DNA of 36,014 bases from JANMMJ01 sp964543235 (GCA_964543235.1 CAZIXE010000036.1:1-36014), one strand, 5' to 3'. Positions 7,654-14,788 are shown, counted from the first letter of the stretch. Numbers and translations: made by a program. Notes: generated from the letters alone by a model not told the origin.

Positions 7654-8958
7654 ATGCTGCTGACCAATGTAACCCTGGCAACGATGCGGGACGGCTACGG
7701 CCTCATCGAGAACGGCGCGGTGCGCCTCGAGGGGGACCGGATCGGCTGGGTTGGCGCGGCAGTCTCCGAGAGAGAAGCCATTGATTGCAAAGGGAAAGTT
7801 CTCACACCGGGGCTGATCGACTGCCACACGCACCTGGTCTATGGCGGCAACCGGGCGCATGAGTTCGAGATGCGGCTGGAGGGGGTTTCCTACAGCGACA
7901 TCGCCAAGGCAGGGGGCGGCATCCTGGCGACCGTCAGGGCCACCCGCACGGCCTCGGAGGAGGAGCTTTTTTCCGCTGCAGAACAACGGCTTGAGTGCCT
8001 TCTCGGGGAGGGGGTGACGACGCTCGAGATCAAGTCCGGCTACGGGCTCGATGTCGAAACGGAAATGAAGATGCTGCGGGTGGCGCGGCGCTTGGGCCGC
8101 GAGCGGGAAGTCACGGTGGTGACATCCTATCTCGGGGCGCATGCGACGCCGCCCGACGACAGTATTCCGGCAGTTTCCGACGCCATTTCGACGGGTTTCG
8201 ACACCGAAAAACGTGCATCGACGACCGCCGATTCCGCTGCCAAGGCAGGGGCGGTGATATCAAAGGTGATATCGCCGGAGGCGCGGCGGGCGGCCTATGT
8301 CGACCTCATCTGTGACGCGGCGCTGCCGGCCGTCGCCCAGGCCAGGCTGGCCGATGCCGTGGACGGGTTCTGCGAAGGGATCGCCTTCTCGCCTGCAGAA
8401 ATTGAGCGGGTATTCAGGGTGGCGCAGCGCTACGGGCTGCCGGTGAAGCTGCATGCCGAACAATTGTCCAATCTGGGCGGCGCAAAACTAGCGGCCCGAT
8501 ACAATGCGCTGTCTGTCGATCATATCGAGTATCTCGATCAGGAAGGAGTCGATGCCATTTCGCGATCGGGAACGGTGGCAGTGCTGCTGCCCGGGGCGTT
8601 CTATTATCTGCGGGAGAAGCAGGTGCCGCCGGTCGACCAGCTCCGCCGGGCCGGAGTGCCGATGGCGCTGGCGACCGATCTCAATCCCGGCTCGTCGCCG
8701 GTGCACTCGCTGCTCGCCACGCTGAACATGGGCTGCGTGCTGTTCGGGCTCAGGCCCGAGGAGGCGCTGCTCGGGGTGACGGCGCACGCGGCGCGGGCGC
8801 TGGGGCTCCGAGACCGGGGCATGATCGCGCCGGGACAGAAGGCCGACCTGGCGCTGTGGGATGTCAGGCGGCCGGGCGAACTCTGCTATCCGCTCGGCCT
8901 CAATCCACTCCGGGCGGTGATCCGGGATGGCCGGCTGGTGCGGGGGAGCCTGCCATGA
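7654..8958 (+). CDS. hutI: Imidazolonepropionase with an internal insertion
   Basis: It hydrolyses 4-imidazolone-5-propionate to N-formimino-L-glutamate, the third Hut step, in the cytosol. The metal motif DCHTHLVYGGNRAHEFEMR begins at residue 56. KSGYGLD, VKLHAEQLSN, VDHIEYLD and ATDLNPGSSP are the usual HutI blocks. The ATG at 7654 gives 434 residues, about 30 more than is usual for HutI. The excess maps to residues about 167-208, just after LGAHATPP, where normal enzymes run straight into the Y-[VI]-D segment. The frame is kept through the insertion. The gene overlaps hutC by 4 nt. Whether the inserted loop leaves activity intact is not known. Confidence 0.95.
   Translation: MLLTNVTLATMRDGYGLIENGAVRLEGDRIGWVGAAVSEREAIDCKGKVLTPGLIDCHTHLVYGGNRAHEFEMRLEGVSYSDIAKAGGGILATVRATRTASEEELFSAAEQRLECLLGEGVTTLEIKSGYGLDVETEMKMLRVARRLGREREVTVVTSYLGAHATPPDDSIPAVSDAISTGFDTEKRASTTADSAAKAGAVISKVISPEARRAAYVDLICDAALPAVAQARLADAVDGFCEGIAFSPAEIERVFRVAQRYGLPVKLHAEQLSNLGGAKLAARYNALSVDHIEYLDQEGVDAISRSGTVAVLLPGAFYYLREKQVPPVDQLRRAGVPMALATDLNPGSSPVHSLLATLNMGCVLFGLRPEEALLGVTAHAARALGLRDRGMIAPGQKADLALWDVRRPGELCYPLGLNPLRAVIRDGRLVRGSLP
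8152..8277 (+). other. 126-bp in-frame insertion within hutI
   Basis: The segment is bounded by CGCCG at 8147-8151 and again at 8273-8277, so removing it restores a standard-length HutI in frame. It encodes about 42 low-complexity residues rich in Ser, Thr, Ala and Lys. It ends in two tandem copies of GGTGATATC separated by three bases (about 8253-8273). Its base use is less GC-rich than its flanks. It resembles the coding-sequence insertions known from alphaproteobacteria (palindromic or RPE-like elements), although I see no full-length palindrome. Confidence 0.55.
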
Positions 8959-9755
8959 ACGAGGCGGCGCCACTTTACGTCAAGATCAAGCAGCATATCC
9001 TGGGCCATATCCGCTCCGGCGCCTGGCGGCCGGGTCAGCGGGTGCCCTCCGAGAACGACCTGGTCGAGGCCTTCAAGATCAGCCGCATGACCGCCAACCG
9101 GGCGCTGCGCGAGCTCACCGCCGACGGCTATCTGGCGCGGGTGCCGGGTGTTGGCACCTTCGTGCGCGAACCCCCGGCGCGGACCAGCCTGCTGGAACTC
9201 CGCAACATCGCCGAGGAAATCGCCGGCCGCGGCCACCGGCACACGGCACGGGTGGTCGCGCAGGCGGCGGTCGAGGCGACGCCGTCGCTCGCGGAAGAGT
9301 TCGGGCTGGCGCTGCCGGTGCAACTCTCGCATATCGCGGTGGTGCATGAGGAGAACGGGGTCCCGGTGCAGCTCGAAGAGCGCCATGTCAATCCGGCCCT
9401 GGCGCCCGATTTTCTCAAGCAGGATTTCTCGCGGCTGACGCCCACCGCCTATCTGCTCAGTGCGGTGCCGGTCGATGAGCTCGAACACACGGTCGAGGCG
9501 GCGCTGCCGACGCCGCGGCAGCGCGCACTGCTCGCCATGGAGCCCGGCGAGCCGTGCCTGGTGCTGCACCGGCGGAGCTTCTGGCAAGGGCAGGTGGTGA
9601 CGGTGGCACGCCTCACCCATCCGGCCAGCCGGCATGCGCTCCACAGCCGCTACCGCACGGGGGCGCGGGGACAGGTGCTAGGTGCCGGGCACCAGGCGCC
9701 AGGTGGCAGGGATCAGGCGGCGGATGTCAGGCGCCAGGTGTCAAATGGTCCGTAG
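8955..9755 (+). CDS. hutC: Histidine utilisation repressor, GntR/HutC family
   Basis: A 266-residue GntR-type repressor. The N-terminal winged helix (about residues 8-72) has SGAWRPGQRVPSENDLV and the recognition helix ISRMTANRALRELTADGYL. The UTRA effector domain follows (HIAVVHEENGVPVQLEERHV, then TAYLLSAVPVDELEHTVEA), where urocanate would bind. The ATG overlaps the hutI stop (ATGA). The family normally ends close to the LHSRYR segment, near residue 235. Here the frame continues for about 28 residues made entirely of the CAGGTGT-type repeat DNA that follows, and it stops at TAG 9753-9755. The tail is probably acquired read-through. It should control the 7623-7632 operator. Confidence 0.95.
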   Translation: MNEAAPLYVKIKQHILGHIRSGAWRPGQRVPSENDLVEAFKISRMTANRALRELTADGYLARVPGVGTFVREPPARTSLLELRNIAEEIAGRGHRHTARVVAQAAVEATPSLAEEFGLALPVQLSHIAVVHEENGVPVQLEERHVNPALAPDFLKQDFSRLTPTAYLLSAVPVDELEHTVEAALPTPRQRALLAMEPGEPCLVLHRRSFWQGQVVTVARLTHPASRHALHSRYRTGARGQVLGAGHQAPGGRDQAADVRRQVSNGP

Positions 9756-9811
9756 GCGGAAGAATTGGCCCGGGCTCGCGCCGCGCGTGCCGCGCGGCTT
9801 GGCCGGGATGG
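9671..9811. repeat. CAGGTGT-type minisatellite plus REP unit, copy 1
   Basis: Irregular 7-10 bp words (CAGGCGC, CAGGTGG, CAGGGAT, CAGGTGT) run from about 9671 to 9745. They are followed by GTGTCAAATGGTCCGTAGG and then a GC-rich palindromic unit ending TTGGCCGGGATGGC. The same composite recurs after hutU and in the 14.3-kb region. Here its first part encodes the extra C-terminus of HutC. Confidence 0.8.
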
Positions 9812-10290
9812 CGGTCGGGGCGGCGCAGCGCGTGGCCGGGATGACGATGCAATTGACTCGTCATTCCGGCGAATGCCGGAATCCATGGGTGGGCGGTTGC
9901 GGGTCCAGCCGGGGGAAGCGGGGTTGGTCAGCCGGGCGACGGGAAGCCGTCACGTGGAGAAGTGGGTCCCGGCTCGCGCCGCGCGGGCCGCGCGGCTTGG
10001 CCGGGATGACGGTCGGGGCGGCGCAGCGCGCGGCCGGGATGACGATGCAATTGACTCGTCATTCCGGCGCAAGCCGGGTTCCATGGGTGGGCGGTTGCGG
10101 GTCCAGCCGGGGGAAGCGGGGTTGGTCAGCCGGGCGACGGGAAGCCGTCACGTGGAGAAGTGGGTCCCGGCTCGCGCCGCGCGGGCCGCGCGGCTTGGCC
10201 GGGATGACGGCCGGGGCGGCGCAGCGCGCGGCCGGGATGACGACTTCTCCACGTTCGTCATTCGGGCGAATGCCGGAATCCATTCATCCA
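9812..10290. repeat. 198-bp tandem REP array between hutC and the GIY-YIG gene
   Basis: Two near-identical 198-bp units are seen: TTGACTCGTCATTCCGGCG starts at 9853 and again at 10051. A third, truncated unit begins near 10250. Each unit holds an inverted repeat of the CATTCCGGCGAATGCCGGAAT type and a palindromic unit GTCCCGGCTCGCGC...GCTTGGCCGGGATGAC (near 9965 and 10163). Long open frames cross the array only because its composition is GC-rich and repetitive; I see no gene in it. Together with copy 1 this fills the gap before 10321. Confidence 0.88.
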
Positions 10291-10320
10291 CGGGCTCGAA
10301 GGCCGCAGAAGGGGTGCTAC

Positions 10321-10629
10321 ATGCAGCAGCAGAAGTCACCTGCCGTCTACATGCTCGCCAGTGGCAGGCACGGGACACTCTATGTGGGAGTCACCAGCGA
10401 TCTGTGCAGCCGGGTGTCGCTGCACAAGCAGAGGCTCATAGCCGGCTTCACTTCGAGGTATGGCGTGGATCGCCTTGTCTATGTTGAGTTTCACGAAGAT
10501 ATGGTGGCGGCGATCGGGCGTGAAAAGCAGATCAAGGGCTGGAAGCGGGCGTGGAAGATCGAGCTCATCGAGGCGAATAATCCGCAGTGGCTCGATCGCT
10601 ATGCAGAGCTGTGCGGGCGTTTCGACTGA
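10321..10629 (+). CDS. Small GIY-YIG nuclease-superfamily protein
   Basis: A 102-residue single-domain protein. It has the GIY-like VYML (9-12), the YIG-like YVG (21-23), an arginine at about 31, a glutamate at 68 within GREKQIKGWKR, and NPQW near the end. These are the expected active-site positions of the UPF0213/YhbQ-like GIY-YIG group, which are stand-alone predicted DNA nucleases of poorly known role. Open reading continues upstream through the REP array, but the ATG at 10321 starts the domain. Identical repeat material flanks the gene on both sides (9853-10290 and 10640-10703), and it interrupts the hutI-hutC-hutU run. It may therefore be a passenger of a repeat-borne unit rather than a hut gene. 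Confidence 0.88.
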   Translation: MQQQKSPAVYMLASGRHGTLYVGVTSDLCSRVSLHKQRLIAGFTSRYGVDRLVYVEFHEDMVAAIGREKQIKGWKRAWKIELIEANNPQWLDRYAELCGRFD

Positions 10630-10635
10630 TGCGGC

Positions 10636-10703
10636 GACAGCCGTCACATGGAGCAATGGGTCCCGGCTCGCGCGCTGCTGGCGCAGCGCTTGGCGGGGAT
10701 GAC
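10636..10703. repeat. REP unit downstream of the GIY-YIG gene
   Basis: AGCCGTCACATGGAGCAATG followed by GTCCCGGCTCGCGCGCTGCTG and GCGCTTGGCGGGGATGAC matches, with few changes, the part of the 198-bp unit near 9951-10010. It sits directly before hutU. Confidence 0.8.
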
Positions 10704-10748
10704 GATACAGAGGGCGGCCAGGCAAGGATTGCGAGACAGGAGACAGAG

Positions 10749-12419
10749 ATGAACACCAGACGCGACAATACCAGGATCATCAGGGCGCCGACGGGACGCG
10801 AGATTTCGGCGAAGTCGTGGCTCACCGAAGCACCGCTCCGCATGCTGATGAACAATCTCGATCCCGGCGTGGCCGAGCGGCCGGAGGAACTCGTGGTCTA
10901 TGGCGGCATCGGCCGGGCGGCGCGCAACTGGGAGGCCTTCGACCGCATCGTGGCGGCGCTGCGCAGCCTCGAGGACGACGAGACGCTGCTGGTCCAATCG
11001 GGCAAGCCGGTCGGCATCTTCCGCACGCACAAGCACGCGCCGCGGGTGCTGATCGCCAATTCCAACATCGTGCCGCACTGGGGAAACTGGGACGTGTTCA
11101 ACGAGCTCGACCGCAAGGGCCTCATGATGTACGGCCAGATGACGGCGGGCTCGTGGATCTATATCGGCACGCAGGGGATCGTGCAGGGCACCTACGAAAC
11201 CTTCGCCGAGGTGGGGCGCAAGCACTATAACGGAAACCTCAAGGGCAAGTGGTTCCTCACCGCCGGGCTCGGCGGCATGGGCGGCGCGCAGCCGCTCGCC
11301 GCCACCATGGCGGGCGCCTCGATGATCGCCATCGAATGCCAGGCGAGCCGCATCGAGTTCCGGCGCAAGACGCGCTACCTCGACACCGAAGCCAGGAGCA
11401 TCGACGAGGCGATGGAGATCGTCGCGCGGGCGCAGCGGGCGGGAAAACCGGTGTCGGTCGGGCTCCTCGGCAATGCGGCGGAGCTCCTGCCCGAATTCGT
11501 GCGGCGCGGCCTCAGGCCCGATGCGCTGACCGACCAGACCTCGGCGCATGATCCGGTCAACGGCTATCTGCCGGCCGGCTGGACAGTGGCGGAATGGGAA
11601 GCGAAGCGGGCGAGCGATCCGCAGGCGGTCAAGGCGGCGGCCATGCAGTCGATGAAGGTGCATGTGCAGGCGATGCTCGACTTCCACCGCCAGGGCGTGC
11701 CCACCCTCGATTACGGCAACAACATCCGGCAGATGGCGCTGGAGATGGGGGTGAAGGACGCCTTCGATTTTCCGGGCTTCGTGCCGGCCTATATCCGGCC
11801 GCTGTTCTGCCGCGGCATCGGGCCGTTCCGCTGGGCCGCACTCTCCGGCAATCCGGAAGACATCTACAGGACCGACCGGCGGGTGAAGGAGCTGATCCCC
11901 GACGATCCGCATCTGCACAACTGGCTCGACATGGCGAAGGAGAAGATCGCCTTCCAGGGGCTTCCAGCGAGGATCTGCTGGGTGGGGCTCGGGCAGCGGC
12001 ACCGGCTCGGGCTGGCCTTCAACGAGATGGTGCGGAATGGCGAGGTTGAAGCGCCGATCGTCATCGGCCGCGACCATCTCGACTCGGGCTCGGTCGCCTC
12101 GCCCAACCGCGAGACGGAGGCGATGCTCGACGGCTCGGATGCGGTGTCCGACTGGCCGCTGCTCAATGCGCTGCTCAACACGGCGTCCGGCGCCACATGG
12201 GTGTCGATCCACCACGGCGGCGGGGTGGGGATCGGCTATTCGCAGCATGCGGGGATGGTGGTGGTGGCAGACGGGACCGACGATGCGGCGTTCCGCCTGG
12301 AGCGGGTGCTGTGGAACGATCCCGGCACCGGAGTCATGCGCCATGCCGATGCGGGATATGACATCGCCATCCAGTGCGCCCGCGAGCAGGGGCTGAGGCT
12401 GCCAGGGATCACCGGATAG
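10749..12419 (+). CDS. hutU: Urocanate hydratase
   Basis: Second enzyme of histidine degradation; it hydrates urocanate to imidazolonepropionate with tightly bound NAD+ acting as an electrophile. The 556-residue length is typical. Recognisable blocks are LMMYGQMTAGSWIYIGTQGI, the NAD-binding LTAGLGGMGGAQP (near residue 170), the cysteine-bearing FCRGIGPFRWAALSG, SIHHGGGVGIGYSQHAGMV and the C-terminal VMRHADAGYDIAIQCAREQG. The ATG at 10749 has AGGAG six bases upstream. It lies 1 kb after hutC, separated by the GIY-YIG gene and REP units, so co-transcription from the hutI promoter is plausible but interrupted. Three degraded copies of its last ~40 codons occur downstream. Confidence 0.98.
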   Translation: MNTRRDNTRIIRAPTGREISAKSWLTEAPLRMLMNNLDPGVAERPEELVVYGGIGRAARNWEAFDRIVAALRSLEDDETLLVQSGKPVGIFRTHKHAPRVLIANSNIVPHWGNWDVFNELDRKGLMMYGQMTAGSWIYIGTQGIVQGTYETFAEVGRKHYNGNLKGKWFLTAGLGGMGGAQPLAATMAGASMIAIECQASRIEFRRKTRYLDTEARSIDEAMEIVARAQRAGKPVSVGLLGNAAELLPEFVRRGLRPDALTDQTSAHDPVNGYLPAGWTVAEWEAKRASDPQAVKAAAMQSMKVHVQAMLDFHRQGVPTLDYGNNIRQMALEMGVKDAFDFPGFVPAYIRPLFCRGIGPFRWAALSGNPEDIYRTDRRVKELIPDDPHLHNWLDMAKEKIAFQGLPARICWVGLGQRHRLGLAFNEMVRNGEVEAPIVIGRDHLDSGSVASPNRETEAMLDGSDAVSDWPLLNALLNTASGATWVSIHHGGGVGIGYSQHAGMVVVADGTDDAAFRLERVLWNDPGTGVMRHADAGYDIAIQCAREQGLRLPGITG

Positions 12420-12514
12420 GAGTCAGGCGTCAGGCGTCAGGCGTCAGGTGCCGGGTGTCAGGGATCAGGTGTCAGGTATCAGGTGTCGAATGTTCCGTAG
12501 GCTGAGAAATGGGT
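12420..12514. repeat. CAGGCGT/CAGGTGT minisatellite and repeat leader, copy 2 (left of gap)
   Basis: Four GTCAGGCGTCAGG-like words run into GGATCAGGTGTCAGGTATCAG, then TGTTCCGTAGGCTGAGAAAT. The order is the same as at 14312-14391. The repeat is broken after GGGT by the run of N. Confidence 0.85.
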
Positions 12515-12614
12515 NNNNNNNNNNNNNNNNNNNNNNNNNNNNNNNNNNNNNNNNNNNNNNNNNNNNNNNNNNNNNNNNNNNNNNNNNNNNNNNNNNNNNN
12601 NNNNNNNNNNNNNN
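12515..12614. other. Assembly gap of 100 N
   Basis: Exactly 100 N, the conventional symbol for a scaffold gap of unknown size. The bases on either side (GGGT | CCCGGCTCGC) are directly adjacent in the intact repeat copy at 14390-14400. The join therefore falls inside one repeat unit, and the real copy number here is unknown. Confidence 0.97.
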
Positions 12615-12656
12615 CCCGGCTCGCGCGCTGCTGACGCAGCGCTTGGCCGGGATGAC
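12615..12656. repeat. REP unit right of the gap
   Basis: CCCGGCTCGCGCGCTGCTG continued by ACGCAGCGCTTGGCCGGGATGAC is an imperfect palindrome identical to 14393-14434. It is followed by ATTAGGGTGCGC, as at 14436. Confidence 0.85.
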
Positions 12657-12669
12657 GATTAGGGTGCGC

Positions 12670-12785
12670 GCCGGCTCGAACGCGATTTGTGGAACAACCC
12701 CGGCACCGCTGTCATGCGCCATGCCGATGCGGGCTACGAGATCGCGATTGGCTGCGCGGGAGCAGGGCCTCAATCCGCCGAAGTT
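12670..12785 (+). pseudogene. hutU 3'-end fragment, copy 1
   Basis: Reading from about 12674 gives RLERDLWNNPGTAVMRHADAGYEIA-type text in short blocks (RLER, LWNNPGT, VMRHADAGY), aligning with the C-terminus of HutU. A one-base shift follows near 12752, after which AAREQGLNPP reads in another frame. It is closer to copies 2 and 3 than to intact hutU (NNPGT and GYE rather than NDPGT and GYD). It has no start and cannot be functional. The rest of the interval up to the ATPase stop at 12831 holds no gene. Confidence 0.85.
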
Positions 12786-12830
12786 AGATCAGGTGCTGGT
12801 GCCGTCAACCGTAACTCAGGATGGCCTCAC

Positions 12831-14006
12831 TCATTCCGGTATGGTGCGCTTCAGAAACCCATCGAACAGGGGCACGGTGAAAGCAGTGTCACCGTGCGCG
12901 GGGCTGAAGATCATGCCTTTGGCGATGAGCGAGTTTCTGACAGGCGCCACTGCGGTGACTTTCTTTCCGAGTTTCTCGGCGATATCGCCAGAACGGTGCG
13001 GGCCGGGGCCAAGCGAAGCCATGGCCCGCATATATTGCTTCTCCGCTGGAGTAAGCCTGTCGAATCGGACCCGGAAAAAACTGGCATCGAGTTCAGCCAG
13101 AGCGCCGGTTGTTGCATTTCTTGCATCGTCGAGCACGATTCGGTCCTGAGTGGCCGAGTTCCATGCATGCTTGCCCCATTCCTGCAAGAAGTAGGGATAG
13201 CCCTGCGTCTCGTTGATGATTTGCTCCGCGGCATCCGTCTCGAAGCGAGCGCCCTCCTTTTCGGCCGGCCGGCAAAGGGCGATTTGAGCCGAATGTCTGT
13301 CGAGGCGGTCAATCGGAACGAATTCGAAGAGCCGCTCGGCGTAAGATTTTGCCCGGCCCATCTGTCCCAGGAGTTGTGGCAGTCCGGCAGCAACCATTGT
13401 GATCGGCAGTTGTTTCTGAGTGGCGCTATGGAGCGCCGTGATCAAGGCGGCCAGTTGTTCTTCCTGGACATATTGTAGCTCATCGATGAATAGAACGATC
13501 GCGGTTTCGCATTGTTGTGCGGCCGCTGCCGCCGCCTCGAGCACGTCTCTCAGATCAAGTTCGAGATCGCCGCTGTCGGCGAGACCGGGTTCGGGCTGAA
13601 TGTCGATGCCGAATTCGATATCCTGGTACTTAAGTTTGAGCGCACTTGCGAAACCGGCAACCGCGCGAAGGCCTCGCTGCAAGGCGTCCCTCGCTCTCTT
13701 CTGGCGACTTAGTTTCAGAAGCAAGGCCCGCAGGTTTGGCGCGAGGACAGAAGGCAGCGACCGGTTCTCAGGCGCCTCGATGTGGATTGTGGTGAAGCCG
13801 CGCCCTTCGGCTTCGTCCCGAATTTGGTTTAGAAGAACTGTCTTGCCAACACCGCGCAGCCCATAGAATACAAAGCTCCGAGCGGCCCTTCCTTGTCTGA
13901 TCCGGTCAAGCGCGATCGCCGCGCGCTCAATAAGCTCGTCGCGGCCTGCCAGTTCAGGTGGTTGCGATCCTGCGCCTGGAGAGTACGGGTTTCGCCGAGG
14001 GTCCAT
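12831..14006 (-). CDS. Orphan AAA/STAND-like ATPase
   Basis: A 391-residue protein with a Walker A GLRGVGKT at 49-56, Walker B VLFIDELQYV at 171-180, a sensor-like PITMVAAGLP segment, and a C-terminal winged-helix-like region (GDIAEKLGKKVTAVAPVRNSL, near 345-365). The N-terminus DPRRNPYSPGAG with PPELAGRDELI is typical of a widespread but uncharacterised bacterial ATP-binding family related to the Orc1/Cdc6-like AAA_16 ATPases. No partner gene adjoins it. It opposes hutU, its base composition is visibly less GC-rich than the neighbours', and degraded hutU ends flank it on both sides. It was probably gained horizontally. No ribosome binding site is obvious before ATG 14006. Its function is unknown; a defence or regulatory role is possible but not shown. 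Confidence 0.85.
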   Translation of the reverse strand: MDPRRNPYSPGAGSQPPELAGRDELIERAAIALDRIRQGRAARSFVFYGLRGVGKTVLLNQIRDEAEGRGFTTIHIEAPENRSLPSVLAPNLRALLLKLSRQKRARDALQRGLRAVAGFASALKLKYQDIEFGIDIQPEPGLADSGDLELDLRDVLEAAAAAAQQCETAIVLFIDELQYVQEEQLAALITALHSATQKQLPITMVAAGLPQLLGQMGRAKSYAERLFEFVPIDRLDRHSAQIALCRPAEKEGARFETDAAEQIINETQGYPYFLQEWGKHAWNSATQDRIVLDDARNATTGALAELDASFFRVRFDRLTPAEKQYMRAMASLGPGPHRSGDIAEKLGKKVTAVAPVRNSLIAKGMIFSPAHGDTAFTVPLFDGFLKRTIPE

Positions 14007-14046
14007 TTATAAGAAGTTTATCAATGTTATATAATTTCGATAAAGC

Positions 14047-14075
14047 TGGATAACTTTTCTATAATTGGATGTCAA
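14047..14075 (-). promoter_or_regulatory. Predicted promoter of the orphan ATPase gene
   Basis: On the minus strand TTGACA (14075-14070) and TATCCA (14052-14047) are 17 bp apart. They lie in an AT-rich stretch that runs on to the ATG at 14006. A perfect -35 and a fair -10 suggest housekeeping sigma factor recognition. The AT-rich leader differs sharply from the rest of the window. The right part of the gene-free stretch (about 14076-14225) shows nothing else recognisable. Confidence 0.6.
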
Positions 14076-14225
14076 GCCTACTTCAAGCTGTTCGTTGAAG
14101 TGAGGTAATTCGCACTTACCAGCTCGGCAACAAGAATATGCATGCATTCTGAAACGTCGAAAAAAGCTCTGTATTCCGAAAATATCCGCTGCATGTCAGG
14201 AGCGTTCGGCAGCAGGGTATGGGTG

Positions 14226-14311
14226 CCATGCGCCATGCCGATGCGGGCTACGAGATCGCCATCCAATGTGCCCGGGAGCAGGGGCTGAAGCTGCCGGGGA
14301 TCACCGGATAG
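14226..14311 (+). pseudogene. hutU 3'-end fragment, copy 2
   Basis: From ATG 14228 the frame gives MRHADAGYEIAI, then QCAREQGLKLPGITG and TAG at 14309-14311. This is nearly identical to the end of HutU. The match begins abruptly at about 14226, at the right edge of the ATPase segment, whereas copy 1 loses its match on the left edge. Roughly 60 bp of hutU text is thus present on both sides of the ATPase gene as a direct repeat. Confidence 0.88.
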
Positions 14312-14435
14312 GAGTCAGGTGCCAGGTGTCGGCTGTCAGAGATCAGGTGTCAGGTATCAGGTGTCAAATGTTCCGTAGGCTGAGAAATGGGTCCCGGCTC
14401 GCGCGCTGCTGACGCAGCGCTTGGCCGGGATGACG
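14312..14435. repeat. Minisatellite plus REP unit, copy 3 (intact)
   Basis: GAGTCAGGTGCCAGGTGTCG leads into CAGGTGTCAGGTATCAGGTG, then TCAAATGTTCCGTAGGCTGA and the palindromic REP (14390-14434). It follows copy 2 of the hutU end just as the first minisatellite follows the real hutU. The repeating unit is therefore hutU tail plus this intergenic element. Confidence 0.88.
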
Positions 14436-14446
14436 ATTAGGGTGCG

Positions 14447-14575
14447 CACCGGCTCGAGCGCGATTTGTGGAACAACCCCGGCACCGGCGTCATGCGCCAT
14501 GCCGATGCGGGCTACGGCATCGCCATCCAGTGCGCCAGGGAGCAGGGATTGAAGCTGCCGGGGATCACCGCGTAG
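14447..14575 (+). pseudogene. hutU 3'-end fragment, copy 3
   Basis: The frame gives RLERDLWNNPGTGV, MRHADAGYGIAIQCAREQGL and KLPGITA, with TAG at 14573-14575. The frame and stop position of HutU are kept over some 40 codons with conservative changes. This suggests descent from a real, slightly different hutU allele rather than random drift. Confidence 0.88.
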
Positions 14576-14740
14576 GTGCCGGGTGTGAATTTTTCCGCTG
14601 GCGGAGGGATGAGTCGCGGCTCGCGCCGTGCGTGCCGCGCGGCTTGGCCGGGATGACGAGAAGGGTGCGGGCGGCTTGGCCGGGACCGCGGCTCATTTCC
14701 TTCGTTAATCCGGCGAAGGCCGGAATGCATCGCGCCCCTG
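14576..14740. repeat. Degenerate REP units downstream of copy 3
   Basis: A REP-like unit occurs near 14611-14657 (GTCGCGGCTCGCGCC to GGCTTGGCCGGGATGAC), and an inverted repeat AATCCGGCGAAGGCCGGAAT near 14706-14725, related to the one in the 198-bp array. No gene is seen between 14576 and the VOC gene stop at 14789. Confidence 0.75.
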
Positions 14741-14788
14741 GCCCTGGCTTTGCCGTGGACGTTCTCGGCCTGTCCGCCGTGCCGCCGG

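Noticed and set aside
9812..10290. CRISPR array
   Set aside because: The repeats are about 198 bp, adjacent and nearly identical throughout, with no short repeat/unique spacer alternation and no cas genes.
9682..10320. Open frame running through the REP array into the GIY-YIG gene
   Set aside because: The N-terminal part is translated tandem repeat DNA; the conserved domain begins at ATG 10321.
10644..12344. 566-residue minus-strand open frame opposite hutU
   Set aside because: Arg/His/Pro-rich antisense shadow of a fully conserved hutU.
12420..12500. CRISPR-like short repeats after hutU
   Set aside because: The 7-10 bp CAGGTGT words are contiguous and irregular, a minisatellite without spacers.
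14078..14266. 62-residue minus-strand open frame next to the ATPase promoter
   Set aside because: Its N-terminal part is antisense to the hutU-tail fragment and it has no ribosome binding site or known motif.
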